DNA of 64,000 nt from Ifrita kowaldi (lineage: Eukaryota > Chordata > Aves > Passeriformes > Cinclosomatidae): NCBI GenBank assembly GCA_013398055.1, contig VZRS01014440.1, positions 62,001 through 126,000 of the forward strand. Direction: 5' to 3'. Both the position numbers and the translations under genes were made by a program. The notes beneath the pieces are model-generated. The model was not told the DNA's origin and ran no database searches. It was given only the letters and a program-made list of their open reading frames with translations. Below, piece after piece: positions 50,396-62,831 of the stretch. Numbering within the stretch: the first letter of the stretch is position 1; each line of letters opens with the position of its first letter.

Positions 50396-52198
50396 AAACA
50401 GGGTCAGAACTGACCAGTGTGCTCAGAAATCATTAAAGGGAACCAATGGAGAAAACTTCAGATGAGCAGAGTGGGACAAATCCTTTTAGAAATCTAGCTT
50501 GCAGATAAAAAGAGGGAATAAAAAGGATCTTCTCTGGCTAACATTGCAAGGCTATTCAAAAGAGATGAATCAGATCAGATCTGAAGCTTCTAAAAATTCT
50601 GGGCAGTGCTTAAGAAGCACCATGAAGAGAGAAATAAAGCAAAACAGCATGTCAAAACAGAGTTATGGGAATATAATCTGCTCAACCCTGAAGCAGTCAT
50701 TTTGATAAAAGCCCAACTAAAAACGTTTTCATGGAAGCTAACTTTAGCGTAGTGAGGATAATCACCTCTGTAGTCACCAGAGAGAAACGGGATCCCATAA
50801 TGGTCCTGCATGCTTCACTGCTCCTGCCCAGGCTATAGAGGAAGTCTGGTGACATGAGCCTGAGCAGGCTAAGTCAGCCTTCATGAATGCCCTACAAAAA
50901 GTCTGTCTGCACAGTTATGATGTTAGGTAAGCTGCATCCACTGACAGCAGATTTTCCTGGCAGCCACGCCGGCTGAAAACCATTGGCAGCAGCAGATTTT
51001 GCTTTAGCAGAGCTACTTCCTTTCACAAGTGCTGAGTTCGGATGCCTGTGACTGCCCCACTTCTTTTCCCTGTCTCAGACATATGTGAAGTGGATTTCTG
51101 GTAGGAGAAGCTGTGTTGCAGGTATCTCCTCCCACATGCAGCTATTTGGAGGAGGCTGTGGAGAGAGCATAGGCACCATTTTGAGATGGGGAAGAAAGCG
51201 AATGAAAAGCAGATTGCCCAGACCTGTTATATCACACACCAGGAAAATGAGGCAGTGACCAGGTATCATTTGAGAAATCCCTGGCTTCTTGTCAGATGTG
51301 CTCTTTTTTTATGGTAGTGCAGTTTCATATACAAGCTCTGACAGTACAGGCAAAACAACTTGATGTCAAATAAAAACTAAATGGACTTGCAGCAGCACCA
51401 GCAGCAGGTCTTTCATCAGTGTCAGCGTACAAACCCTACTTTAATGAGTTCAGACATGCCTTGGCTTTTCTACAGCAGTATTGACTGAACTTCTCTTTTA
51501 ATCAAATAAATGCAATATACAGAGGGAATTAGCTTCATGTAAAGCCTTGAAAGAACACCAAAAAAATCCTCCTTCCTTAGCCCGCACAATCATTCTGATA
51601 AACTGGCTGTTCCTTTCTTATTAAATAGACGAAGTGTTCAAACAGTTCGCAGTCATTCTTTATTTAGTGGCAAAAGATTTCATGTGGCAGTGTTACTTCA
51701 ATGATGATAATACAGTACAATTAGCCTTATTCGCAGGGTTTGATTTTAGTTACTTTCTTCTGGCTGTCTTTGGAAGACCTGAAGGTACTTACAGGAGGTA
51801 GGCAGGTGCATACGGGTAAGTAGATATATACAAACAGCAAAAGAGATTAGGCAAAGGATTTCAATTTTTTAGAGAGGAAAGGAATATTAGCCATTACAAA
51901 TGCAAATACACATGCATACGTCTGAGTGTGACTTGTGCACCACAGATTTGATTCAGTCACGCCTCTTGTTCTTGAAATAGTTTCCTTCCTGATGGGTCGC
52001 TTACAACTGTTTATATGCCTAAAACACTCCTTTTCATGTTGCTTGTTTTCTTTTAAGTGCAGCTTGGGGCACATTTGGATTTTTGTGCTGCAGCTTTGGA
52101 ACAGCATCCGTCAGCTGAATCAGTCCGTACCCATGGAGGTCTTTGCCAGTTCACTTATACACTTGTACACTGTGCTCTTCCTGAGTTGCTTAGTTGTG

Positions 52199-52206
52199 TG
52201 ACGTCA
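52199..52206. promoter_or_regulatory. Consensus cAMP-response element (TGACGTCA)
   Basis: TGACGTCA is the full palindromic CRE bound by CREB/ATF family dimers. In AT-rich, CpG-poor DNA an exact copy is expected less than once in 64 kb by a rough estimate, so it is notable but not significant. No TATA box, GC-rich promoter or gene start is evident next to it. Confidence 0.3.
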
Positions 52207-55052
52207 ACTCCCTGGAGGCTAACAATGTCATTATCATTACCAGACAAAGACAGTTAGGTAATTTTGTCTGATGGGAGTGCAGATATTGACCTGAACTAAT
52301 GTATTCTTATTTCCCAGAGAGAGATGCTGATTGTAGCAATGTGACATAGTAAGGTTTACTAATATTAATCTAAAGGCTGTGTTCTTTTTTAGCAGAGAAA
52401 AGCTTTTACATTCACATTCAATTTCATCACTTGACATGTCTCTGGTCTACTTGCTAGACTTGAGATTCTTTGGCTGTTTAAAGACAAGTACAAGGTCTTA
52501 GTCTGTATGTGCCTGCAAAATATTTTTGGCAACTTCTAATTTGCACGTCTCTTGACCCTGCAGAGAAAATAACCAAGCCTATTCAAAAGGCTTGCTTTCT
52601 TCAGGACAGCCTAAGAAAAAATACCTTTAGGGAAAGAAGACTTGTAACAGTGATCACATCTGATGTATCTTGTGACAACAAACTATACATATCTTACTCT
52701 GTTCTTCATTGTTGGCTGCTGGCAATGCACTTGGAATAAAAAGTCTCTGCCTTAAAAAGATTACTATTTGCACATTTTATTGCAACTTCCTTGAAAATCA
52801 GATATATGCTCTGCATATAATAAGCATTGCATAAACAGATTGTAGAAACAGGCACATTTAATAGTCTTTCTGGGACATTTTGTGATTATTATAACAAATG
52901 CGTATCTATGCCAGAAGAACAACTCCTCCTTATGAATGTATGATAAAATTGCTGTCAGTAGAAAACTGGTTAATAAATACTACAGTGTAACCGTTTAATG
53001 ATGCAGTCAGGGATTTTATGCAATATCCTAAAATATAAACTTTGGTACATAAATACAAATTACTACTTGCACGTTGCAATGATTCTGATTTATGTTGAAG
53101 TCCAAATCATATAACACTCCCTCCAGATGTTAAGAAAGCAAAACTCGACAGCCCTGAAAAGGCAATCAGGCTTCTCTGAGCCATGTAGCTTTGACAGTGC
53201 TATCATCCTCTACTAGCTATGGTGGAAAAATAACCGCAGCGACTGCTCCAGACAAACAGCCATTGCTGTAACTGGAAAACGCGAGTTTCCAAACACCGAT
53301 AAACTCCTTATGATTGCATGACAGCCTTCCATAGCAAAACAGTTGTAATGCCATATTCTCCATTTGCAGTGTGAAGCCTTAAAAAAAGCCAAGGGTTTAA
53401 GAAAAAAGTCAAACCATTTTATTTCTGTTTCAGCCACTACCAATCTGTGTAAGTGTATAGCAGATATAGTCTGACAGTAAGCATTACAGGCAGAAGATAA
53501 TTAAAAATAAACTATCTGTAAATAGAATATTGCCTCAAGTCATTGAGCTCTATTTCTTTTATTGAAATGCTGTGTAGTGAAAGGTACATGCAAAGTACAT
53601 TTTCAAGAGAAGGGTTACTGGGTTTACATTTCTTTGTCCAGAAAACTTCAGAAGTAAATCTGTAAATCAATGGGTGACCTAATATTTACAAAGAAGTTGG
53701 TATATCCCCCAGAGGCTAGACCACAAATGTCTTTTCATCCCAAGCATAGTAATAAAAACCATGAAGCCATAAAGACTTTGTCTGAGCCTGCCTTTCTGAC
53801 CAAAAGCAAGCGTTATCTTAGCAAAAAGGGCTAAGGACAACTTTGCTGAATAACATCAGTTCCCCACTGTTGTGCTACCCTGACTTTGGAGTCCAAATCT
53901 GAGGATTTTTCTTTGTTAAGTTTCTTCCTCCAACTTAACAAAAAGGATGTTTTACACGGCAAAGGGGACTAACATGCTTGTTCAACAGATAAAGTAAAGC
54001 CCTCTGCAGTTGCTGGCAGATCAGTTGCAATAGGTTCACATCTCCAAATCAATGTACCCTCACATCATGCGGACTGTTTTGTTTAATAATCAAAGCTAGG
54101 ATAACAGCATTACTCTGGGTTTGGAATTGTCAAAAAAAAAAATTATAGTCACAATGTTTACATGTTAACTGCACAGCGTAAAATTCCACTTTCCTGATCA
54201 ACTGTGTCTTTGAACACTGCTGTAAATTTTAATACAGCACTTCAAGCTACTATATTCCACAATCTTTTGCCTCACTTTTCCCCTTTTCAGTGTAACAACA
54301 CTGTACTTTTTGTAACCAACAATGATGCCAACAACAATGAATCTTCAGTATATTTATCGGCCTTGTACAGGCTTAACTTGACATTTGAAACTAGGAAAGG
54401 TTTTACCAATTTTTTTCTTTGTAGTTAATACAGAAACCATAATTAATGATTATGGAGCTGAGCTTCTGTAGCATCTTACAATTGATTCTCTATTACACTG
54501 GCAAAATAAGAGGATAATGTCACCAGCATTTGCAGAGTTGGCAGCAAAATACTTGGCACTTCATCCCACTTGGTTTCATTTGACAGAATTTGCTAAAATG
54601 GTTTTGTTTAGGGCAAAAGCTGGTAGAATGATTTAGTTTAACTAAAACAAATTCACACTCTTTTCCTTAGCCTTTAATATGGTTAAAGATAATTATATTC
54701 CTCCTTTTCTTTTGCTCCAGGATGTCAGGAAACCCCACAAGCTAATATTTTTACCTTTTACTATTTGTACCTAAAGAGCAAAGTAATATATGTTTTAGTT
54801 ATTTTTCCTGTCCTATTAACCAAGTGGACAAAATTGTCATTGAGAAAAAGAAAACTCTTTCACTGCTGTGAAATTGATAGACTATTTTATTCAATTTTTT
54901 CTTTGGTTAGAATAAGAAAAGGAGGTGTCACTATGTTATTATTTCTTTGGAGGTAGTCTTTCAACAATTGTCAACATAAGATTAAAAAATATATCCATAC
55001 ATGTATGTGTATATTCACTCAATAAACCGTCATGATTTTTGACCAAAAATGC

Positions 55053-55096
55053 TATTCACACAGAACTGGAGTCTCATAAAATATGATGTGTGAATA
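55053..55096. repeat. 10-bp perfect inverted repeat, 24-base loop
   Basis: TATTCACACA (55053-55062) and TGTGTGAATA (55087-55096) are exact reverse complements separated by 24 bases. The stem is too short for a microRNA precursor. It is probably chance in AT-rich DNA. Confidence 0.65.
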
Positions 55097-55169
55097 TCAT
55101 TAAACCTCCATAAACCATGCAATAAAAAGTGAAGCCAGTGTTGACTTACATTTTTGAAATCTACATATA

Positions 55170-55620
55170 CTAATGCCTCCCTGGAGATGGAAGCTGTCAC
55201 CTAGATCTGTAGTCTGGCAGTTATAAAGGCTCTAACAGTGCCCTGCTGGAGTGGCAGACCCTTCCTTGGGGAGCTGGTTCAGGCTACCTCCATCTGTTAC
55301 CTCTCAGCATTGTTTGGATCTGTGGAACCCAGATGAAAACTGCATTTTGAGGTGCGCACATTTAGATTAAGGTAGCTGTATGATAGAAGGATTCAAGAAG
55401 TAATTGTGCAGGATTGTTATAGAAAGAGTGGGGACATAGCTAGGAGGCCCTTTGCAGGTTGGATCTTCCCACACTCATGCTGGCTGACTGGGGACCAGCT
55501 GTTTTCCAAAAGCCACACGTCCATGGTTGCTGCTGCAGATGCTGGAGTCAGGGAGACCCGCACCTTTGAGTGATCCTAGTGCAGGGACAAGACGTTCCTA
55601 AGCGCCTCAAGACTTCAGTG
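55170..55620. other. GC-richer block, unidentified
   Basis: About 450 bases are richer in G and C than the flanks, with a few CpGs near 55350, 55518, 55558 and 55593. No open frame above 60 codons, no CR1 words and no LTR-type polyadenylation signal were recognised. Together with the blocks at 1.74, 21.55, 25.87 and 49 kb it forms a set of GC-rich islands of unknown meaning. Confidence 0.4.
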
Positions 55621-56704
55621 TGTACTTTCTGAAAGAATATAAACAACCCCTCTGGAACAGCAAGTCTGTGTCAATTCAGCCTTGGGGCACTTAATTTCCT
55701 CTTATTTACCAACACAGCATTTTTGAACCATATCTGTTATCCACATTGACTCCCTTCCATTCCCTGCTTGTGTCTGCCAGATATTCAATTCTCTGGCTCT
55801 GAATTGGCTCACTTTTCCTCACTGACCACCCATGTGCAGCTAGCTCCCAGTGGTTTTGCCTACGCTCCTTTCCCTAGCTGTCCCCTTTGCTAATGAACAG
55901 GTATCAATGTGGCACCTACAACAGAAAGAGGAGGAGGAGAGGAAGGAAGACCAAAACAGCAATTACGTGAAGTAAGTGAAAATCTTTATTGCCAGCGAAA
56001 GAATTTAGGGGAGCAAGGATGGGGAACTATAAGAAAAAAACAGTGGTATGTGATGCAGGATTAAGATATTGTGTTATCTTCTTGCTCAGCTACAGAGTTT
56101 CTGAGTGATACTAAAATTTTTCAGCCTCTTGGGGCATCATAACCATTCTCTATGTTACAAGAGTTTTCAGATGTTCAAATAAATAGTGCAGTGTAGAACC
56201 CAACTAGGACATTACTGTGAGTGTTTAAGGATGATCATCTGACAGAGACATCCCCAGGTCTGATTCTCTTCTCTCTGTCTTGTATCTGCTTGTACATTTG
56301 AAAACACTCTTTTTGCTGTTATCCACCAAACATTGTCTTCTTAGCATTGGTTCCTCCACAAAGCTTTTGGTGGATGAACTAACCCACCATGATTCTTCAA
56401 AGAATCATCGGAAGCTGTGTCTTCACCTGAGCCCAGGCACTTCAGACGCAGCACTAAGGCTGTACATTGCTGCAGCTGAAGGACAGGCAGAAGACACTTT
56501 CCAACAAAGTCTCTCTAGCACTAAAGTAAAAAAAATCAGGGAGACCAACTGAGAAAGTCATGGTCTTTTACCACCATGGAAAGATTCGTCAGCTGTAATC
56601 CAAAATCCTAAATCAGTGAGCCTGAAACTTTTTTAAACACGTCAACAAGAAATTTCCTTCAAAATTCTTAGCCTGTCCCTTGCTTTTCATTATTACTTTA
56701 CATT

Positions 56705-57070
56705 ACAGAATTTGTTTGCTGTTCCCATCTTCCAAAAGCACATATGTCAATTTACATTCATAATTTTATTATTCGGTTATTTCCTTATCTCCCTAGTTGT
56801 TCTGCTTTCCTTATTTCTGTGCAGTGTGATTGCACATAGATTTATACAATTCATTTTTATTTGCTTTCCTTCTCTCTTCTATTTTTTGGATTCCCCATTT
56901 TGCTGCTTCACTGCATTTTTCATCTTTGACTCTTTAATTTCCTTCCATTGCCATTTATTTTTAGTTTTATTATTTCTCTTCATTGTTATTTCTTTTAAAG
57001 TTTTTATTCCTCTTTATTTGTACTCTTTATGTATGTGTTTGTTTTCTGCTTTTGCTTTTACAAAGCCTTT
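56705..57070 (+). repeat. Pyrimidine-rich, T-dominated stretch
   Basis: About 365 bases are dominated by T with C (TTTCCTT, TTATTTC, TCTTTATTT and similar words), leaving the plus strand poor in A and G. The bias yields a 134-codon plus-strand frame (56712-57116) made almost wholly of Phe, Leu, Ile, Ser and Val, which mimics a multi-span membrane protein. Composition alone explains this: T in the second codon position encodes hydrophobic residues and TAA/TAG/TGA need purines. No signal for translation or splicing supports a gene. Confidence 0.6.
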
Positions 57071-57156
57071 ATTGTCTCTTCCTGTCATGCTTGCAATAGG
57101 AATTGTTCGTTCATAGCATACTTCTATTAAAATGTTGTACAAAGTTGCCTGCATCA

Positions 57157-57180
57157 TTTTGTCACATCAAAGTGACAAAA
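57157..57180. repeat. 9-bp perfect hairpin, 6-base loop
   Basis: TTTTGTCAC (57157-57165) and GTGACAAAA (57172-57180) pair exactly around the loop ATCAAA. This is structure at the DNA level only; no RNA gene context is visible. Confidence 0.7.
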
Positions 57181-59061
57181 AACCTAAAAGAAGCACTCTG
57201 GACTGTATTAGGCACTTAACTAAGATCCACAGCTTTTATACGTGAAGGTTTAAAGCCAATGTTCTTCTCCCAAATTATGGTATCAACTGTGTGGGGAAGA
57301 GGGACATGGAAAGGCTTGTTTTGTCTCATTTTATATATTTCAGGACAGTGGTTAATCTTTGGTTCACTTTTATTTGTTGCAGGAAGCTGATACAGGAGAG
57401 AGATGGAGTTTTCCAGGACTGTGAGAACCAGATGAATGTTGGGAGAACCAGGAGCACTGATTCTGGAATTTTGGTTCTGTTTTAAAATACTGCTACAGAG
57501 TTGCAGAGGAATCCAAAGAGGAGAGGGCAGGTAACCTCACTGTTTGGAATAAACTTTTACATTTGATGCTGAAGTGACATATAATTTGTGCTTGAGCTCA
57601 GCATGCAAGTTGGATTGCTACTCTTCTAGGATAGAAACTTATTCTGGTGTACAAGAAAAGTCAATATTCACTCTGAGTAAATCAACCACAGTACTTACAA
57701 CAGTGTAGCTCTTTGACCAGCTCTAATTTTCACACATGAGGTTTTCAGTTGCTGAATCTGGTTGTTATATTATTGTGTTTGTTTTGGTACATTGTGATGC
57801 TGTCAACTGAAGTTATAAATGAGTTATAAAAGAGCTTCTGCTTCCTGGGAAACTCATCTTTTCAAAAACTTTTTCACAACTTACCAGAAAGAAAGCAGAC
57901 AATTTCAAATTGTCTTGAAAGCACCATTTATCCCTTTTCCTTGCTTTATGATTAATTACAATATTTTGTCTCACATTTGATTTTTTTTCTACAGTTTTTT
58001 ACTCTGTAATCTGGTTTGAGTATAACATTGATCCCATTGTGAGGAGGAGACTGGATTAATTTCCTTTCAACATGAGTTTTTCTGTGACTCTTTCATTTTA
58101 TGCATTTTTAAAATTCAAAAGCTATTTAATAATGGAAAAATAAAATATTATAGACCTGGAAAGAGAATATTTCTAAAGTGTGGAATTGTTTTCTGAAGCT
58201 TCAGCGAAATCAGCAAATTCACCTAACCACTTTTAGCTTCATTAAAATTGTATTGTCCAATAGGAAGATATCATTAGGAGCAAACACATATACTATTAAC
58301 CATAGCACTCCAGTTTTATCCCAGCATAAGTAACCTGAGAAGCTGGAACCATTACTTCTTACAGTTCAGAGATTGTTAGACCTGCTAAAATTTGTGCTAT
58401 CTTAATATTCATAGCTCTTAGCGGTGTTGCCTGTCCCTAGCACACCTGCCAGGTAAAGGTATGTGTGTACAACAAATAATGCTCATGTATATATACTCAC
58501 TCCAGGATTTATTCCGCATTTACCAACTTCACTAGAAGCAAAATCAGCCACTTCCGTTAGCACTTCATATAAAATGTCGGCTGCATATTATGTATGCATC
58601 CTTTGATCTAAGTGCAGCTCCCATGGGATTTACCTCACTAGAACAGGATCCAGCTAAGAGGTAGTAATATAATAAACCATAGTGGGAAAACCCCAATGAA
58701 CCAGACTTATAGAAATTTATGGTTATGCACATTAAAAGCCAGAACCAATATAATCAGCTATGAGGAAATTTTAAAAAAATAAAAGCTTATTCTAATCGAA
58801 AGATCAGCCAAGCGTGTCATATAAATCATTTTGTAAATATCTCACTTTTCTGTGAAATTGCCACATTTCTGCAAAATGGAGATTTAGTATTTCAAAAGAC
58901 TATTTTCTTAACATCAAGATTAATTTAGTTCCTGTTTCAGTGAAAGTTCAGTTCAGTGTTGATCTTATTCAAAATGCCTAACATGTCTCCTGATAAACAA
59001 ATTAAAATGATTGTGCATGAATCAAATCTCTGTTACAAGGAAAAAGTAATAAAAAAAAAAA

Positions 59062-59092
59062 AGAGATTCTGCTCAGCATTTGCAGAATCTCT
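59062..59092. repeat. 11-bp perfect hairpin beside poly-A
   Basis: AGAGATTCTGC (59062-59072) and GCAGAATCTCT (59082-59092) are exact reverse complements around the nine-base loop TCAGCATTT, immediately after about twelve A's (59051-59062). The flanks extend the pairing only weakly, so the stem is too short for a canonical microRNA precursor. Confidence 0.8.
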
Positions 59093-60579
59093 AGGCTTAT
59101 AATTTATCAGAGTGGCATAGAGGGTGAGCTGAAGATTAGCAAATTTATGACAGATTCAAAAGAAAGCTGAACATATTTCAGAGTATGGTCCTCACTGTTG
59201 ATGAGGAGACCTCAGGTCAAAATGATCTATGACAAATACTTGTTCCACTGACAACTCTGAAATGGAAAATCAAGCAAGAAATTATATCATCTCTGAAGAG
59301 ACTCAACTAAAGTGTCCCATGTAATAAAAAAAAGGACAAACTAATATTGAAGATTAAGTGATAAAACCACATTGCCTTTCAATTTCTAGTGCATATAAGC
59401 TTTGCAATCAGTTTAATGGAAGGATGTTCTGGAGGGCGTGGAATTATGCCAGAATAGGGTCTGTGACATTATGTGAAATTTCCCTGCACTATTTTTAGCT
59501 TAATTTTATTTTACACCTAAATCACCAGTGTTCTGCTGCAGTGTCATGCTGATGTTTAAGTTTACAAACATGTCAGACTAGACTGCCACAACATTAAGTG
59601 AAGACTTGAGGCACCATAGAGGACAAACTGAACCATCCAGAGTGCTGTTAGTAAAGGCAGAAGTAAAGAAAAAGCTTTTATTTCTTTATTTAGGGTTCAG
59701 AGGGCAGAAGAACTCCAAAGCTAAACTTGCAAGACTTCAAAGAACCAGATAAGTGCCTCTCTAGGAACGCAAACTTCAAATCAAATTAGAAGGCAGCAGA
59801 CAGCAGTATTCTTCCTCCTTCTTCTGTCACCTAAACTTCAAGGCATATAAACTTCATTACAAGCCTCCTAATTAGGAGTCCTTCTAGGCTCCTGTGTCTT
59901 CAGCACATGCCCCTTGCATGCACACTGATGCCTAGCACACCCTCCACACCTGCTGAAGACCCCACTCCAGCAGACGTATTCAACGCACTTCCAAAGTAAT
60001 GCAGAGAACCATTTCTTTACCGTCGAGGCAGCAGAAGTGGATGTTTTCTGTGGTAGAACAGTTAGGAAACATTGCCTTAAATACTGCTGACTCTAGCTTG
60101 AGGGAAGTCCAACCCACACATCCAAGAGACTAGCATGAGCCTGATAGGATGGACAGCTGGGGACATGCTGCCTTTCCTGCTCTGCATTGCAAGGAACTTG
60201 AGTGACATTATCAAGAGAAAAGAATATTCAGCAATGAGTATTAGGTAATGTTTTTTGATAATCCTGGGCAGAAATCCTCAATTTCTCATCCTCTTATTAG
60301 CCAATGAGCTAAAAACTCTAAAGAAGTTTTCGCAGCAAGAGCTGGGACCAGAAATCTACTTTTTAAGTTGTACACTTTATTTTTAGCACCCAAAACCATT
60401 TCCTTATACACTACTCTCTAGTTTGTGTTATCTGGTATTTATTCATCCCGTCATCCTGACTGGCTGAGTTTCACTGTAACTCAGAGTCTGGTCTTGCCTG
60501 AGCACCATGCAGGCTGATGCTCAAGGTAATGTCTAGGGAGAAGGAAGCCGAAGCCAGAGATTTCTCTAATCTCAGAGAG

Positions 60580-60630
60580 AAAACCCAAAAAACAACAAAA
60601 GAAACTAACTAAAAAAAAAAACAAAACCAC
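60580..60630 (+). repeat. A/C-rich low-complexity tract
   Basis: A-rich sequence with CCC, AACAAC and AACTAACT units ends in eleven A's and ACAAAACC. It is another member of the A/C-tract set seen through the window. No adjacent element body was found. Confidence 0.75.
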
Positions 60631-62419
60631 CTTATCTGTAGTTTTAGAAGTGATCAAAACGTCCTGAAGGCCTGCATCTGAGGCCTAAATCGCAAGAATG
60701 ATCAGTATTTCAGACATTTCTCTTAAACCTTTGATGAGTTAACTCCAGGCATTGACAAGTTGCACACTGCAAAGCAAAGAGAAGGGCTGGAGTCTCCCAT
60801 GAAGTCTATAGAAACCTCAGATTCCTCCATCAAAATTTAGGACTCTTTTACGGGAATGATAGGTCTGACACATGAAACTTAGGAGACATCACAACTGATT
60901 TTTAGATATTTTTGTCATCTAGTGGATATGTCTCTTTTAGGATTCTGCCAAAGGAATTAAAATATGGTGTCTGCAACATTTAGGTGCTTAGCAAATCCCA
61001 GCAAGTACACCTATCAGCACCAAAGATGCCTTTGTAACTTTGACCATGGGTCTGTATCAGAGGATGAAAATTTTGCTAGTGTCCAGATCCAGTGAAATAG
61101 ATTAAAAATCAAAGTTGTTCATACTAAGTCCCAGTTAAACTCACTAAGGAAGATTCACCCGTGTATACTGTTTTTATTTGGTTGAAAACACAAAGTACCT
61201 TTTTGTCCAGAATAATGCATGACAATCTCCACAGAAATACACATAGCATCTGGAACAGAGTCGTTCTGCTGTGCTTTCATACCGCCCTTCAGCGAGCACC
61301 GGTGTGGAAAAGGAAGGATGCCTGAGACTTCCTTTACAGAAATTTCTGGTTGGCTGTTCCACCTGCCCACTAGCAATTACAGTAATTTAAAGAAGCCTTC
61401 GGGGGTTTAAGACTCTCCTATTTTTCCACTGAGATCAACAGCTTCCTGTGAGGAGACCTAAGGCACCACAAGAAGGGCAAATGGCACAAAATCATTCCAG
61501 CAGCTTGCAGTATGTGGGCAATAGGGTATTCTCTGAGGCATTGATGCCTTCTTCATGCCATAAGGTGGCATAAAGAGGAAGACAGATGCATCCCCTTGGA
61601 GCTGTAAACACTTATACATGAGTCTGAAGTGATCTGTTTGTGAATGTTTATGTCAATAAAGGAGATCTCTGAAAAATCTACGGAGCGTGAACTTCAAGGC
61701 AATGTAAGCAGGACCAGACGAACATTTAAATGACCATAACTAAGATGTCTCTGTTGTCATCTTTTTACATTGAAAATTTCTGCAACTGAAAGGGGAGATT
61801 TATCCCAAATCAGTGAAGATGCAGAGCTGCACATTTCTGACCTTGTGTTATCCATGCTAGTTCTGACACCCTGTGTGTTTCACCATCTGGGCTATAACAG
61901 AGCTTTGAATTTTGGGTGTTTTGTTGGAGGGGCTTTACAGGGGGTAAGGCAAAAAGTCATGGGTTGGGGTTTTTTGCTTTAATGACACGTTTGCCTCTTA
62001 GCCTTCTGCGCTATCCTCTGATGGTTTGCTGTTTCAGTAATTTATCTCCTTTGTCATCTTGCAGGTTCACCAGTGCAGGATCGATGTCATAAAATTTAAG
62101 GGCACTAGTTCACTTGCTCTGATGGAGCATGGATTTTATGGGAAGAGTAAAGCTAGTATAGGTATTTAAGAGCTGAATAATAAAATGTCCCTTCGTCTGT
62201 GTACTTAATTAGCTGCTTTCCTCCTGATTACAAAGATCAGTACCAGGAAGAGAGGAGCTTTTAGGTCTCAGCAGGTTAACTCCACACCAGAGGATTAGAC
62301 AGGACCCAAACTGTGATGCTTAGTGTTCTCAATTCCAGGACAGAGCTGGCATCCAGTACTCATCTATTCTGCTCTGCAGTGAGGTGAGACATTTGTGGAA
62401 CTGAAAGCTCTGAGTAATT

Positions 62420-62457
62420 AAAAAACAAACAAACAAAAACAAAACAAACAAAAAACA
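62420..62457 (+). repeat. (CAAA)n tract, 38 bases
   Basis: CAAA, CAAAAA and CAAAA units run for 38 bases containing no G or T. It is simple-sequence DNA, or a tail of a vanished retroposed sequence. Confidence 0.85.
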
Positions 62458-62809
62458 TGGAATAATTTTTGATGCATTTTTGCAGATTGCTGTGTTTAAA
62501 AAAGGCAAATATGAATATGTAATAAATGACAAATTCTTTCCTCCTCCTTGTTATCACTGGCAACTATATTGCTTTGTCATACAACTGCTGCAAAGGCTAA
62601 TCCTCCACACTTGGAAAATCTTCTTATTCTAGCTGCCATGGCCCTGCTGAAGCCAGGGCTTATGTCCCTAAAAATAGGAGCAGGATTACTTAGGTTGCAG
62701 TTCACTGAAGTAGTTTAAAGGTTTTCAGATGTGGAGTGAGGAGAGAAAATATTGTTATTCTAAACTGTCAGAGCTCAAAATTACCATTTTAATCAACTTT
62801 AATTAAAGG

Positions 62810-62831
62810 CTTTGTACATTCCCGTACAAAG
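62810..62831. repeat. 8-bp hairpin within a homeodomain-motif-rich patch
   Basis: CTTTGTAC (62810-62817) and GTACAAAG (62824-62831) pair around ATTCCC. Just upstream lies TTTAATTAAA, a palindromic homeodomain-type core. The patch resembles vertebrate conserved non-coding elements in style, but conservation cannot be judged from one sequence. Confidence 0.5.

Larger units (their letters stand above)
50396..55169. other. AT-rich unique sequence, no gene seen
   Basis: No recognised exon, RNA gene or element. The region includes a perfect consensus CRE at 52199-52206 and an inverted repeat at 55053-55096, entered separately. Two plus-strand frames of 88 and 66 codons overlap around 51935-52257 in different phases; neither looks like a known protein. 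Confidence 0.55.

Noticed and set aside
55240..55300. Possible CR1 3' end words (CCCTGCTGGAG, GGAGCTGGTTCAGG)
   Set aside because: The order and surrounding sequence do not follow a CR1 3' UTR; similarity too short to support a call.
56712..57116. 134-codon hydrophobic membrane-protein-like gene
   Set aside because: Explained by T-rich composition; no supporting start, splice or family similarity.
59062..59092. MicroRNA precursor
   Set aside because: The stem is 11 bp with little extension; canonical precursors need roughly 22 or more paired bases per arm.
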